A DNA stretch of 64,000 nt from Nemopilema nomurai (taxonomy: Eukaryota; Cnidaria; Scyphozoa; Rhizostomeae; Rhizostomatidae): contig ML133496.1 in the NCBI GenBank assembly GCA_003864495.1, positions 2,633,631 to 2,697,630 on the forward strand, read 5' to 3'. Shown one piece after another: positions 13,261 to 26,867 of the stretch. How positions within the stretch are numbered: the stretch's first letter is position 1; the number at the start of each line of letters is the position of its first letter. The position numbers and the translations under genes were made by a program. The notes below the pieces were generated by a model. It made no database searches. It had not been told where the DNA came from and saw only the letters and a program-made list of their open reading frames with translations.

Positions 13261-13888
13261 AAATTAACGCCATTAAAGTCCAACCAAACAAAACTTGAAA
13301 ATCTACTACGGCCTAAAACAGATAATGTTTATTTTGCGATGCTTCCTTATTCGGCTGCCTCCAAGTCAAAACAACTTCAAGTATCTTTCGCACGTTACTT
13401 GAAAATGATGAATGTAAGTTTTACAACGATGCCCGCTCAAAATTTGTAGCTTCTCTGGCCTGACACGTGTGAACAAACTTCTTGAAATAAACACAGTTCA
13501 TACAGTTTCCAGCTAAATAATTGCAAAAAGTGTTGCGAGGATGTATGACTGAATATTTCAAGACATCAATTTCAGCTTCCTATCCACTGTCTTGCGAGAT
13601 AATGATGTTGTACTGACGAGAAGCAACAAACTCCAACTGTACGAGCTCCTTTCACTCTGGCAGACAGTAGGCAGCGATAATATAGGTATCAGAAGCGCTA
13701 TCAATCCTCAAATATACGATGTCACAATCTATAATATTCTTCAAAGCTCAATTGTGTTGATATCTCAGCCTTATTTTATCCTGGAGTGATAAAATAAGCA
13801 AGACAATCAATAATTGTCGACTCTCCTTCCTTCATCTCGACCGCCATTATCCAATGCAATCGTTGAGTTGCCAGCCAACATAATGGTC

Positions 13889-13899
13889 TGCGCATGCGC
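13889..13899. promoter_or_regulatory. Palindromic NRF-1-type site TGCGCATGCGC
   Basis: The 11-base sequence TGCGCATGCGC matches the palindromic NRF-1 consensus. It lies about 630 bases upstream of the KMT2E-like ATG. NRF-1 sites are common in housekeeping and chromatin-gene promoters of animals. Function is inferred from motif and position only. Confidence 0.4.
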
Positions 13900-15002
13900 C
13901 AAAGTAAGTCACATGTCAACATGACATGAAAGGTCATGTGACAAGCTGGATTGAATATGGTACCCGCCCTAATAAATTTCCTAATGTTGTGTGTGTGTAT
14001 AAGCCATTGTTGTGTGTGTATCTTATTTGCCAGGGCGATGGATTCGAGAGCGCACTTTGTTAACAAGCTCACGAGCTTGCGGACGCGGGCCTGATGCCGA
14101 AGCCATGTGCATCCGACCTGATAAAGCCACTGATAAATCTCGCAAAATTCATTGCTGCTGCCAGCACAGAGACCCAAGGGTTCTGTAGTTGATCTGTTTC
14201 TGGCGTTGTTGTTGTTTTGTAGTAAAAGCGGCTCAATTGAGTTTAGAAGACATTTGGCCGTTCACCACAAAACACCCATACTGCAGACAACTCCGGATTT
14301 CTCTCTCCAATTGGTAAACTTTTGGTCCACATTCTTTTTCTCGGGTTTAGAGTGGCAGTGAATAAAATATATCCGATTTTGGATACCTTCGGACCAAACG
14401 TAAGAAATGGGAATGCAATAGACAAGAGCTTAATTATATTGCATTCATTTCAGGGTTTGGCTTTAAAAGGAGGGATATACTACCTAGCTCTCTTAATACT
14501 CTTTAGAAAGTTTCCTAGAATTTCCCCGAAGCACCTTCATTGACAATATTGAGTCGATTTAGGTACTCCAACAGGTGGAATATGCAAAACTTGCACTGGT
14601 AAATTCTAAATGTTTACAGGTTCACCAAAGAAGGTTCATTGAAATGCATTTCATTACACACAGTAATTGACTACATTGAGTGCGAAGTGTGAATAAAAAT
14701 ATACAATGAAGCCCATTGAAGATTAAGAACAGGTCATTTGAAAGCCTAGAATTGTTCATTTGGAAATGGCTTCGACTCTGGCATCAAATTAACAGTTCCG
14801 TATTAAATTTAACTGTCAACTTCTTTCGACTTTTCAGTGTTGCTAAATCATTTTGCTAGGGATCAACTCAACATTTGCAGATTCCTCAAACTAGCTTGAC
14901 GTCCCTCAATTCTACAAAACCGCTGAGCATGATAGCCGTGAAGGAGCAATGCGAAAACCCTTCCACAGACCCTTGGAAACGAAGCTAATTAACAAGCCAC
15001 AA

Positions 15003-15040
15003 AACAATAACAATAACAACAACAACAACAACAACAAAAT
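15003..15040. repeat. (AAC)n microsatellite
   Basis: A run of AAC/AAT trinucleotides, read as ACAACAACAACAACAAC on the plus strand, in intergenic DNA. Confidence 0.85.
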
Positions 15041-18000
15041 AGCAGCAACAGCTATACGTAAAAACATACAATGAAGCCCAAATACCTCATCGAGTACGTC
15101 TTCATGAAAGCATGTATGATGTTTATCTGTAAAAGGCCTATTTCCAAAGAACTCGTTGAATTTTAGGAACTAGGAACTGGCATCTTGGTAGACAAGGGAT
15201 AATGTCTTTCAAAATAGCTCTGCAATTAGTAAACAAGTGTCAGCTAGTCCAAGGTTGCAAGCTATTTTTGACTTAAAAACGCAGCCTAAGTCATTCAAAA
15301 GCTACAAAAGCTATCCTCGATAATGTAACTTATTATTTCAGAACCATGTGCAGAAGCGTTTTCTCGAAAAAATAACTTACTGTAAATAAAATTGTCATTA
15401 TTATCATGAAGCAAAATACATAAGTAGTAAATAAATTTAGCTGATTTCGCAAGGCAACATAATCCTAACAGCAAATGATAATCAAGGGCGTAGCTACATT
15501 TGAAAGGGTGGGAATTCCCTCTCCGAAAATTCCTGCCAACCGACTGTGTGTAATCAAACCAGATGTAATAGTAGAACACTAGTACACATGGAAGCTTTAT
15601 CATGGGCAGATAGCGAAATGAAAATTGCGATCTTTTTCTATTGGTGGGAGGATTTCAAGAAATTCTTCAATTAGTGAATGAATATCACGCTAAAGGCTCA
15701 CCCTCCAAGCGACTTTTACCCGGCCACCCCTAGTTTGGTACCTCTTGTGACAGTTCTGGTAAAAGTGCATTGTCATACTGTATTAAAACTGGATTAAAAT
15801 CGCAATAGACTTTTTTTCCTAAAAGAAAAAAGGAAAATAACTAACCAAATTTTTTCTAGTTGCTTTCTGAAGATTCATTTTGTTTAACTTTCATAAAAAA
15901 CTAAAAAAATCTATAAATTCTGTAGAATCTTTATTTTTGGGAACAAAATTTTCAATGCTACAAAAATAGGTAATATTTCAAAGTGGTCATCTTCCAGTTC
16001 GTGACTTCTACCGAATGGGCCGTTGTTCCTTTAGACAATCACTCGTATAGTATGTTTGCTTTTGTCTTACCAAACATTATATGAGTGGATCAATACAGTT
16101 GACCTGAATGACCAGGCCAATGCTTTGATGTGCAAATGCGGATGCGCAGCGAGGTTAATCCTTGCTAAATATTGAAACGAATTACGAAATATTGCGGTGA
16201 AGCTTCAAAAGGTGATTCATGAGAGAGTATTCACTTAGAAGGGGTGAAATGGGAATAAAGGGGGATTTCATAATTACAACAAAGATAATTAGTTACAATT
16301 TTGGTTTATCAAGTGACAATAAATTCATCTAATTGCAACAGGGACGTAAAAAGTGAAACGAATCTTTTCACTTAAGACCGTGAATTTCACAAGCTTTTGA
16401 AGAGAATGAAAAAAGATGGATTGCCCGTTAAGCGTAGCCTGAAACTGAGTATGTTGCTTTCAGAAAGAGCTCGTTCACGCTGTCCTTGCTTTGGTGTGGG
16501 CGGTGCTTCTAACAAAACAAGAATAATGACCAACACACATGGACTTTCTATTGGCGGTGAAGAGCCCATAATTCATTTGAACCTTAATATTAGGCTCCCT
16601 GGCGTGGGCACAAAACGCTGACACAACAGGGAGATTAGCTGCGATTGAAATGTCGTTCAAAAGGAGAACGATGAAGAAAGATAGAGACAGAACGATTTTT
16701 CAGGTCATGTGGTGAGAAGGGATAACAGAAATTGATAATGGACGATACGGACATTAGTCGAGATTGAAATTAAGAGGTTGCAAAAACAAGCTCCAGAACA
16801 CTATCTGTGACGAACGCAAAAAGTACATGGCCATTGCTTGAAACTTAGGCCAATTCTTCACTGGACATGATACTCGAAGGGAAGGGAGATTTTTTGGCCT
16901 AAGAAGTGCATTATTGGGGCTCAAATGACATTGAAGTGGTTTGGTTACCACGAGGCATTAAAGATATTGTTCAATAATTAAATTCACTGCTATTTGTAGA
17001 ATAACGCTTAGAAAATTGCAGGTCGTTAGAAATCGGACCAACACTAGCACGATCTTAAATTGGTTGTCAAGCTGGGTCCTGGCAGACTGGCTCACAATTT
17101 CCAACCAGCCACGAAAACATGAGGGGTCCCTTTTGGGTGTGGCCAGAAAGACGGGGTGTAACCAAAGGAAAAGATTATCACCATCAATCGACGTTTTACC
17201 AAAATAACGCATGGAGCACTAATAACTTGTTCCTCACAAACAAGCACATCTTGGCTTCATATTTTGCAAAAGGGGTAGCTTTTCAGCAAAAAGGGGGCCC
17301 TTTCACAAGATTGGTGGGGGCAGTCTGCCATTGAAACTGGGGGTGGGCGATTTAAGAGCGTTACTGGTAATAGTAACACGAGATTGGGGCACAACCGGTG
17401 AGGCGAATCATACCCCGAAAAGATGACGTCTTTATTGAGACAGAGAAACCAGACATCTTACTGTGTGCATAACAATAGCAAAATTAAATCTTTTAATACA
17501 TGAATGAATAAAGGATATTCATTAGAGATTTATACTATTCTGAGACTGCTGATTGAATAAGATTCCTTTGATTCATCAGAATAACATCCTGCTCTTTAGA
17601 TGAAGCGAATAAAATTGCCAAACAATTACTTAAAAAGTAAGCCTCTTCGCAACTTTCAGGGCACCAAACCACAAAGTAAGTACACTTTTGACTTTTCAAG
17701 GCAACAATTTGAAGCTCAGGTTTTGATGTTCAAGGAATTTGCATAAAATTTAGACGAGATCATTTTAATATCTTCCTAAACCAAAGTGTTAATTCAAGCA
17801 AATAAAAGTAAATTCCGAAGCTCATAAAAATGAATGGCTAGTGAATTATGTTAATTTTACGTGAACCTAACGGTTCTGAGTTTGTCTGAATTCTCGACAA
17901 TTAACATACGAAGTTATTCTTACTAATTTTTTTTTAATTGGTGAATGCTTTCTATTATTAGGCAGCCCTTGATTTGAATTCTCTTCTGCTAGGGAGAAGC

Positions 18001-18067
18001 ATATTTTCTGTTTGCTACAATTTGGGGGTGGTAGCCACCACACCCCAAAGGTGTTGAATTTATCTAT

Positions 18068-21000
18068 TTATATATAAACATTATTTACAAATTTCTTCGG
18101 AGTCGAGGATCCAGCTGGTTTGCTGTCGGCACTTGAAATAGTTGATACTTCGACTGATTCGACTGACTGCTCGCTCCTACTCGGGCTGAGAACCTGGCAA
18201 GACAAAAAAGTACGATCACACAACATATAAGATTAGCTCGTAGCAGTGACGCAGATCTTTCCCATGTTACAGGTTACTACAAGAAGAAGTACAGATGCCA
18301 GAAATATTACTCCTTTAAGCTTTTAGTACCCGTTTGACTGGGAAGAGCAGCATCTTTTTATTAACTAGATGTCACTGAAAATGTGCTCTTTTACTAGAAC
18401 CACTCTGTATTTTATTGTAAAGATCACAGCCACAGTTCAAAGTCAAAGGTCATCTATGCCTTAGAGGCTTCGTCAGAGAAAAGAGCTAGCATTTGCTGTT
18501 CGTAAAGGCCTGTGACCTGTCTTCACTATTACAGTGAACGAGAAATTTGTGTCCACCTAAAGGAATGTAGATTCCTTGATTGACACCCATTTTTCAATCT
18601 GTTGCTGAAAACTTAACCCTATTTGAAGAGTGAATTTCCATCGCTAGTCAATCCGAGTAAAAATATTTGATGGGTGAAAGCACCCTAGCGTATCAAACAG
18701 TATCTATCTTGTTATATCTTATCTTTACTCTTACTTCTATGTTTACTGGCGTAGGAACATTTCTCCTAATCTCATATGGCGATACAACCTAGTGTTTATT
18801 ATAAACATTAACATTTACGTTGTGCCTTCTAACTTATTATGTTTGCCAGCTGATTACAGTATGCGTCCTCCCTTGTACTTTCAAGTTTCCCCGCGGAAGA
18901 TTACCATGTATAATAGGGAGTGGGTTGAATTGGATTGAAATTGACGAAAAGTCTACGAAACATAATAGCTTTCGAAGAGAGAAGTCAAAACAGGCTGTTT
19001 TGATGGATGCAGACCACACTACACGAGATTTCAGACTAGACACTTTCATTTAGCACGAATCTAAACGTAGCATTCTAAATTTCTAACGAACTGAGGTTTA
19101 CAGAAAAGCACACCTTTGCAGCTTTCACCTAGAAGTCATGAGAAACATCAGTTTTGGAAACTTAACCTCATTATACTAATCCGTTCTCAGAAAACCTTCC
19201 TTTTTGCTTATAGCGATAAAACGCCTTATACAGAGCAGGGTAGAATCTTGGTTCACACCATACTGTTTCGCCAACACAACCAGTTTAAAACCGGTTTCTT
19301 AAGGAGTACATAACCTGATTCTCTTGCCTAGAAAACAAGGCTAGGCTTCGTTGACTAGCGTTAACAGTCCCGTATGTTGAAGAATTTACGCTCGAATACA
19401 CCCACAAAGCATGCAATATGAATCATTGTAAATATATATAAGCAAGTGCTCTTCAGAAAAACCCAGAAGCAGGACAAAAGAGGAAATGCTACTATGCTCT
19501 TTCTAGTTATGGGGTTTTAATGGCTATTAATTTAATAGATTCAGTTATATCTATTATACAGGCTGAATAAATGCAACGATCAATGCAATGTATGAGGGCT
19601 CCTCAAGATTCACCATTAGCACCATTCTTATTTCCAACTCCACTTCTAGAAATTGACCCACTTTCCGAACACCCGTCCACTTAATAATTTGGCAACGGGT
19701 TTTTGATTGCTATTTGAATTAGGGTCATTATATAAATCGCAAAATGAATTTTAGTCAACAAAAACCCATAATACCTTAGCTCTGCTCCCATCATATCCAA
19801 GTCTTTCCAAACCATCAACTCCTTCAGAAAACTGAGTATACCCATCGAATACCTCCGCCTCGCTATGATCATAACCATAATGAGGCGAGAAATCTCGCTG
19901 CAGCCGGCGTGTCCTGGATGAAAAAGAATGCGTCGATAAGATTCGCGTAGCCAGGCGTTTGCACTACAGGGCAAGTAAAAACAGGGAAACCCTTTGAAAT
20001 TGAGATCTTAGAAGTTATGTTAGAAGTAAGCAAAGATGCTTGGGAAATTATGTTCTTTATTCTACGTATGTTACCAGGATTTTAAAAATGTCATTCCCAA
20101 GAAGTCAGGATTTTGAAAATGTCATTCCCAAGAAGTCAGGATTTTAAAAATGTCATTCCCAAGAAGTCAGGATTTTGAAAATGTCATTCCCAAGAAGTCA
20201 GGATTTTGAAAATGTCATTCCCAAGAAGTCAGGATTTTGAAAATGTCATTCCCAAGAAGTTAAGATGCAATTTCCCATCCCTCCCCCCCCCCCCTACTTT
20301 GTCTCCACAAAGATTACGAATGCATTCCCAAGCAGGGGGTGGTGTATTAGTGAGGCAAATGTGTTGATCATCTTCAAGTTTAACTTTAACAAACACATAT
20401 CCTTCAGCTTCAACAGACTGGCCGGGGGTAACATGACCCCCCCCCTAACTTTTTGCAAAGTATGCCTTTCAGAGTTATTCTCGTTTTATTTTCTATAATA
20501 TCAAAGTTTGTGGAACCTAGATAAAAATAAGAAGCCACAAGATTATGCGGAATTATTAAAATACTTCTGCTTCCATGACTAACGAATTCGTAAGCCCCAA
20601 CGCAAACAAATGGGGTCCATCACTAGGCGTCCGCGGGGGTTTCACGTTAAAACCATCATCGTTCTACCCACATCAACGAAGCAAACGATCTAGCATAAAT
20701 TTAAAATTTTTTCTACATTTCGGTATTTTTTGAAAATAGGTAGACAGGTTTTTAACCAACATGAAAGGACAGCTTTGGAACCGAGTGCAGTTGGATATTT
20801 AGACGAGCTTTCTAAAACAGTACAGTTCATTCGGATACAGTAGAATATTATCCAAATAACAATGTGTCAATAGAAACCTTCAATTAATTCTTCCGTGCAA
20901 AATCCCTGAAAACTTGCCAACGATCGTTAGAAACTGCCAGATTACGATATTATTACTTAATTTCCACGAAATTAATTGTTATAAATCCATTAATAAATCA

Positions 21001-22460
21001 GTACCTCTTTCGTTTTCGAAGTATATAGGTCACGGAAATCGTTAATCCTGTTTTCACTGACCGAAAGGATGTGGCTACACTAGTTTTAATTTCGATTTCA
21101 AAGGGTGCAAATAAGGTAACGGATCCGCTTTATAACTAAAATTGAAGAAAAAACAATTGCTGGGTACATTACCTCAATTTTCTTCGCAGTATAAAAAGCT
21201 GAAAGAAAAAGGATGAGAAATCTTTGAGAAAACTATCCACATAGGCCAGGTTTTTAAAATTGCTTAGCAACATCTAACATTTTTTTTCCAAAAACTGCTA
21301 CACTTCTTTTGATACTTTTGCCCTTTTGCCTTTAATCAAAGTTACAGTCACTACATGTCAAAAACTCAATGGAATTTTGCCCTTTTGCCTTTAATCAAAG
21401 TTACAGTCACTTCATGTCAAAAACTCAATGGAACAACAAGTTAACTCCCATTCACTTCAATAAAGCAGTTTAAATCAAATAGTCACATTGTTCATTGACT
21501 TGTTGATTGAAGGTTTTGATGAATTATTTATAATGAAAACCATACAAATGACTAGAAACAGACATTTGCAGGGTCTGTTAAGAAGGGAGGAGGCAGCACA
21601 ACATAATTACTGCTGCCTACATGACATCATTTGCATGACACAAATTCATTGATTGTTGACAATTTTAATGTTCAATTTTATGAATTCACTAACATAAATG
21701 TGAAAATTATCACATAAAATATTATTTACAAAGGAATGGGAGTAGCCAGATGATGATGGAAGTGACTGCTGAAGAAATTTGATATTGAAGTTTTCTTTCA
21801 ATCCTTGATGGTTGAGAAGACATTATTGCGTGGCAATGCAGCATGAAATCTTTCATGAATTAGTTCCACAAAAGAAAGATCAAATGCATTATAGATTTTT
21901 CTTTACATATATTTTCTTACTAATAATCAGGAATATTTCACTTTAAAGTATAATAGGGAAGATTACCATACAGGGTCATGTCATCAGAAGCCTTTTGCTT
22001 CCTTTGGCTCCTACCAAAGCAATATTTAACTGGGGCCTTTACATTCATAGTTTAGAAAAGTAACTTTAGTTATTGCATTACACCAAGATCCAAAACAGAA
22101 CTGAATGGCTCTTTCGAGTTGTAGTGATAAGAATCAACAACAAAAATTATTGGTCAGACCTTAAATTTTGATAAAGAATACCACAAAATTAACTTACCAG
22201 TATGAATAAGAACAGCAAAAACAGTAAAATAGCGATGGGTATAATCACATAAATTATGAGATTAAAACCATCATTGTCCTTATGATTTACATGTCCTTTT
22301 GGAGTGGTGATAACCTTTGAGAAACCTCTTTTTAATTGACTGGTTGTTGCAAGTGTTGAATCAACCATCTGCAGTTTTGTTATACCATACAAAATAAAAT
22401 GTTCTCTTTTCCTTTCTATGCTTGCCATTGAACCTGGCATTCCGTCACATGAGAGAGCTT
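18068..22460 (-). CDS. Exons of a single-pass membrane protein tail (3' end of a gene)
   Basis: Four phase-consistent exons: 22460-22198, 21198-21173, 19913-19775, 18193-18068. The first has a TTAGTTTCAG acceptor and a CTG/GTAAGT donor. It encodes a lumenal or extracellular stretch (with ERKREHFILYG) and the start of a hydrophobic segment IIYVIIPIAILLFLLFLFIL. The 26-base microexon adds LFILRRKLR, completing the membrane helix with a basic stop-transfer end. The 139-base exon gives RLQRDFSPHYGYDHSEAEVF and more acidic, tyrosine-rich sequence. The last gives SPSRSEQSVESVEVSTISSA and ends NNVYI-stop at 18068. I do not recognise the family. The first exon starts in phase 1, so more sequence lies upstream; the AT-hook exons at 27000-34518 fit in phase but may be a different gene. 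No polyadenylation signal was identified. Confidence 0.5.
20075..20260. repeat. 31-bp tandem repeat, six copies
   Basis: Six near-identical units start at 20075, 20106, 20137, 20168, 20199 and 20230. Each begins CAGGATTTTGAAAATGTCAT and differs only at one or two positions (TTTTAA or TTTTGA). It lies in the intron between exons 21173-21198 and 19775-19913, followed by a poly-C run at about 20283-20293. Confidence 0.92.
21316..21433. repeat. 59-bp direct duplication
   Basis: Two adjacent 59-base copies begin TTTTGCCCTTTTGCCTTTAA at 21316 and 21375 and differ at about one position (CTACATG or CTTCATG). The near-identity suggests a recent duplication. Intronic on the minus-strand gene model. 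Confidence 0.9.
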
Positions 22461-25400
22461 CTGAAACTAACAAAGTTCACCTAAAACAGACATTTCAATC
22501 TCAAAAGTGGATTAGATATCACATAAAAAATGTGAAAGCTGGGAATGGTTTTTATAAACATAAAAAAGAAATCTTGTAATATGAGTGTTGTCAACCTAGC
22601 ATAGCAAGTTTTGTAAAAGCAATTATTCCTTATTCTCCGATTTACATGAATCCATTGCAAACTGAGTACAAAAGTCTTTTAGCACGAGGACTCTAAAGTT
22701 GAACAAAACAATTTGAAGTCTTAAAGTTGAACATAAAAATTTGCAACAAAAGGACATTTCTTGACAAATAAAATCTGCTTGATCCATTTCTTCACATGGT
22801 TGGCACCCTAAGGTTCTGGTCAGCCGGCAGAAAGCAATTAAACGATTCTTTAATTAATTTAAGCTTCTTTCTTAAAGATTAGTATCACTTTGAGCAAAAA
22901 TTACAATTCTTGATTTCTGTGAGAGATTGGCCAACTTGAACATAGAAAGGCAACTCTAGTGTATGAGTGAAATTGACATCATGTGTTATAAATATTTCAA
23001 AACATATCTGTAAAAGGAAGAATGTTCGATTCATATGCTGATTACGAGACAAAACAGCTGGAAACTCTTGGAACGAAATCAACTTGAGAAAAACGGACAT
23101 TGGAGATAGGCAATCTGCGAAAAAGCACACGCGTACTTGATGATTGAAATTATGAATAGTATTCATAAAATGACAAACATACCGATTCCATGACTCTTCA
23201 CATGCAAAAACATCTGCTCGGCTAGAAGGAAAACTTATTGAAGAGGAAATGTAATATTGTCGCTGCACCATCGATGTTGTTGTAAAATTACATCACTATC
23301 GAAAGCGAGGCGAGGTAAAGATGGGGGTTGAACCCTGCAGAATAGAACACGGAGGACTTTCAACAGCGTTGGTTTTGGCACACGCAAAAGCTTGCTTTTA
23401 AAATGCGAGTTAGTCCCCAAACCTTAGCACCTTTTCAAAGAAATGAAGAATAACGCTGATTTTTTACGAAGTATACATTCCAATTTTTTTACATGAGGTT
23501 GAGTGAGCTGGTTTAAAACAAAATTAATGAATGAACGTAGTTGGGGACAAGGAAACTTGTGCTTAATCAAAATTTCTGACTTCTTAGAAAATCTTAGAGC
23601 CCTCAATTGATATCCGCGATTTTCCTCGTCAAATTGTTATCTCCGCCGTTATCCTGTACATAAGTCAATCTTTCAGATTGTGCATAGGACTTAGCTTTGA
23701 CCTCCTTTTAAAGCTTTAAAGAAAGGATACTTCGAGATACTTGGTGTTCTGCCTACATTTAAATCACAAATTCCACGAGATATCTCCTCAATACAAGCTT
23801 ATGGAGCCTGAGAGGGGCTGACGGGACCGTGCCCCCTCAAAATTTCAGAAATCAGGCCTAAAACTAAATTTTCAGGTTTGTTGTGTTTTTTGGAATCAAA
23901 TCTAGATTTTTCACCAATCACTTTGCCTTTGGGCGCGATGTTTTGTTGAAAAGCATCGCCTTCGATGAATTCAATAATCAGTGGAAATCAAAACCGAGAG
24001 CAATCTGAAAAACTGCTCCACTTCTTGCTGTTTTTATACCTTGGAGAACACTGCCTAGAACAATGAATAACCATTTGGAACATTAATACGTTCTTGTTGT
24101 AGTTTACTTACCATTTGCTTATAAGAATTTATTAGAGAAATTTCATGTAGTTATCAAATTCGCGGAATTAGTGTATTAGTTTCTCAAAACCATATCCATG
24201 TTAGTCTTTTTGCTAAGTTAATATTCTGAAAGTTCCATGTGTAAGTTATAGGAGCTGTGAGGTTGTCACAAACAGGTAAAGGGTGGTACTTCGTTTCCCA
24301 TGTGACGCTTGGTGCCCCCTTGAGAACACCTCGCCATCTCCAGGCCTGTCTACATTCAAATACTATTTCAGCTGTCTTCTCTTAAAAAAGAAAACCATAG
24401 TAGTATTTGCTACTAACAACAAGCTGGCTATTTTCTTACGGTTTGTTACATCTTATTACGTGTTTTTTCTTACATCTTATAGATGAATACTTTAGCAATA
24501 GCCCCTTCCTTTCTCAAGCGAATAGGCAAGAAATGATATGTTCTCACTGGATGCTCACTCGCCCCAACATATAAAAATGCTTTGTCGCCATTGCCTATAT
24601 GTTTAAGTATTAGGCCAAGGTCAGCGAACTCTTCTGCACTTTGCTTCCAGAAGAAATTATACTAACAAGCATCAGCTAACTCTGTGTGCGAATTCAGCTT
24701 AAGAATCAACCACGACATTCGAATGGCAATATATGTACTGACGTAATGCTTAACGAGACACCCTACTAATGTGAATTCGTTTACAGCAAATGCCATTATG
24801 TTTCATCACAGGGAGGTGAATCTAGTAGACAGGCCTATTCTCTGCATGGTCCATGGAATACCATTTCAACCTTTTAACATCGTTATGGACCACCCAATAT
24901 GCAGCTGCTTTTTATGCGCATCACGTGGAAAGTACATTCACAAAACGCTGACACGGCATTAGCATAGTTCGCATAATTAAGTCACGTTTACGTAATTAAC
25001 TTCTCAGACAATGCAAACATCGGGAAATGACCAAAAGCCAAGAAAATAAATGGCCAGTTGCGGATCTAAAGGTACAAGAGGGTTGTAAAGGGAGCGCATG
25101 ATTGGCTATATTATGACCAATCAGTGACCACTTCACACTTCTTCAGAAATACGCATCGTGGCGTCATCATGAGTTCTCTTACTCTGTATGAAAATATTAA
25201 GGATAATATAAACAAAACGCTAAAAATACTTTGATTGACTGATGCTCGATATGAACAAAGCTGCATGCACCAGCAATTAAACTACTTATATATAAATATA
25301 AATTTTGCAGCGTGGAACACTTTCTCTGGCCTTTCAAATGCTTATCGATACTAACGCAACACAACAATCTTAAGGTTGTATTCCCCGGCATGGCATGGGG

Positions 25401-26867
25401 ACAGGAGTCGAGTTCCTTCATGTCATGCCTTCTGATTACTTTTCAAAGTTAAAAAAATGAATGTAACTGATAAAGCCAATACGATTGACATGGAAAAAAC
25501 TATCAGAGCTTCAAAAAAGTGTTCAATAAAAGTGTTTGATAATAATAGAAAAGGGTCAAAATTATATGAACGAACCTTTCGGGGTAATTAGAAAGGCATT
25601 AATGTCCTTGTCAAATTTTGAAAGAACCTAATATATAATAGTTTGGGAGACATTTTAAACGAAAACTTAGTTTGTTTAAAAATCTTGACGCAATAATGTA
25701 TTTATATTACATATCTATCAAGCTACATAATCCATTTAGCTGTAAAAAGTCACCTTTCGTCAATGAATTATTTCCCGTTAATCAAAGCCCTTTAAAATCA
25801 AGGAAAAAATCAATTTCAAGATAAAAACCTACAATTCAAACAAATGGCTTTTACACTTCAATATATTGAAGCATCTAAATATGACATAAAATCTCCGATT
25901 GAAAATTCCCTAAACTTTAAAAATGACAGATAAAAGGATCTCATAATTTTAATCGTTCCTCTTAGGCTACTTGTAAACTTTGTAACCATTTACAGTATAG
26001 TTACTCGCGAAATTTCATGGACTAAATAACTTAGATTTACAATAGACATCTCTACAGACACCTCTAATTCGAAGCTTCTTTATTGAACGTGATGAATTCG
26101 AATTCTTTTTTGTGGCCTAATCTAAGTTTTTTATGTAACAATTCGTTTATGTTTTTTGTCTAAGACGTCGTTGCCAATATTGTATCCCAACAAAAGACGT
26201 GATCCAAAAAAGTCTTTTACAAATGGGTGGGGTTGAATAAGATGTTGGCTGAGGGGAGAATGGTGATAATTGAAGACAGGAAGAAAAATACGCAGTGACG
26301 CAATTACAGCAAGAGTAATACGGACTTTGCGGACAAGGTTATTCTGTCAAAGATTGGACATTTGTTGATGACAAATATAATATGCATGAAGGATTGATAA
26401 GTTCTCTTGATGTGATCTTTGCTAACATAATTTCATTTATTACCATAATTAACATATCTTTGGTATCAACTTTCATAGGAAAACTACCACGAGAAACTAT
26501 AGCATTCGTGAACGGTTTGCTTTATAGCATAACAAAATACTCTTTGTAAATTATTCGTATCTCTCAAAAATATCATTCGTAGGAAAGCAGCGTGCGATTC
26601 TGCTAACTCACATTATAAAGTGGTTTGACCATCAAAGGACTAATACTTTTATATACACATGTTTTTTAAACATCAAATATTTCAATAGTTACACTACATC
26701 TACAAAATGCACATTTTCAAAGTGTCATAGTTTGTAGAATAGTAAAAGGAGAATAACTGTTCCTATGTTCATGGGGGTGCAGCCATTTCTTGTCCAACTT
26801 CTAAAGAGCTTTAACTTTCGAAGCATCATACATTTTTCTCTTACACATGCCCGGTTTTTCAGCATAC
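22461..26867. other. Large intron or intergenic stretch
   Basis: I see no firmly supported gene. A minus-strand candidate exon at about 23009-22887 has a strong acceptor (CTTCCTTTTACAG) and an open frame with THTLELPFYVQVGQSL, but its end and partners cannot be placed. A 28-base phase-compatible candidate lies at 26639-26612. The rest is AT-rich, without recognised repeats. Confidence 0.3.

Larger units (their letters stand above)
13261..18067. other. Intergenic region upstream of the KMT2E-like gene
   Basis: No gene is supported here. It holds the NRF-1-like site at 13889, a TGTG microsatellite near 13987-14020, an (AAC)n tract at about 15003-15040, and short chance frames. A 133-codon minus-strand frame at 13776-14177 has no recognisable domain and unusual codon content. 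The promoter and 5' UTR of the KMT2E-like gene presumably lie in its left part. Confidence 0.4.

Noticed and set aside
13776..14177. 133-codon minus-strand open frame
   Set aside because: No domain, no splice logic, tryptophan/histidine-rich random look; the region also contains microsatellite sequence.
16387..16621. Open frames on both strands near 16.5 kb
   Set aside because: Short, overlapping, no homology recognised, no splice signals that extend them.
18089..18193. Assignment of this exon to the KMT2E-like gene
   Set aside because: Its frame runs on to a stop at 18068 and it joins 19775-19913 in phase, while the KMT2E-like gene has its own start at 13260.
26612..26639. 28-base exon candidate (PLMVKPLYN) in the AT-hook gene
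   Set aside because: Fits phase but the acceptor has no pyrimidine tract; too short to trust.
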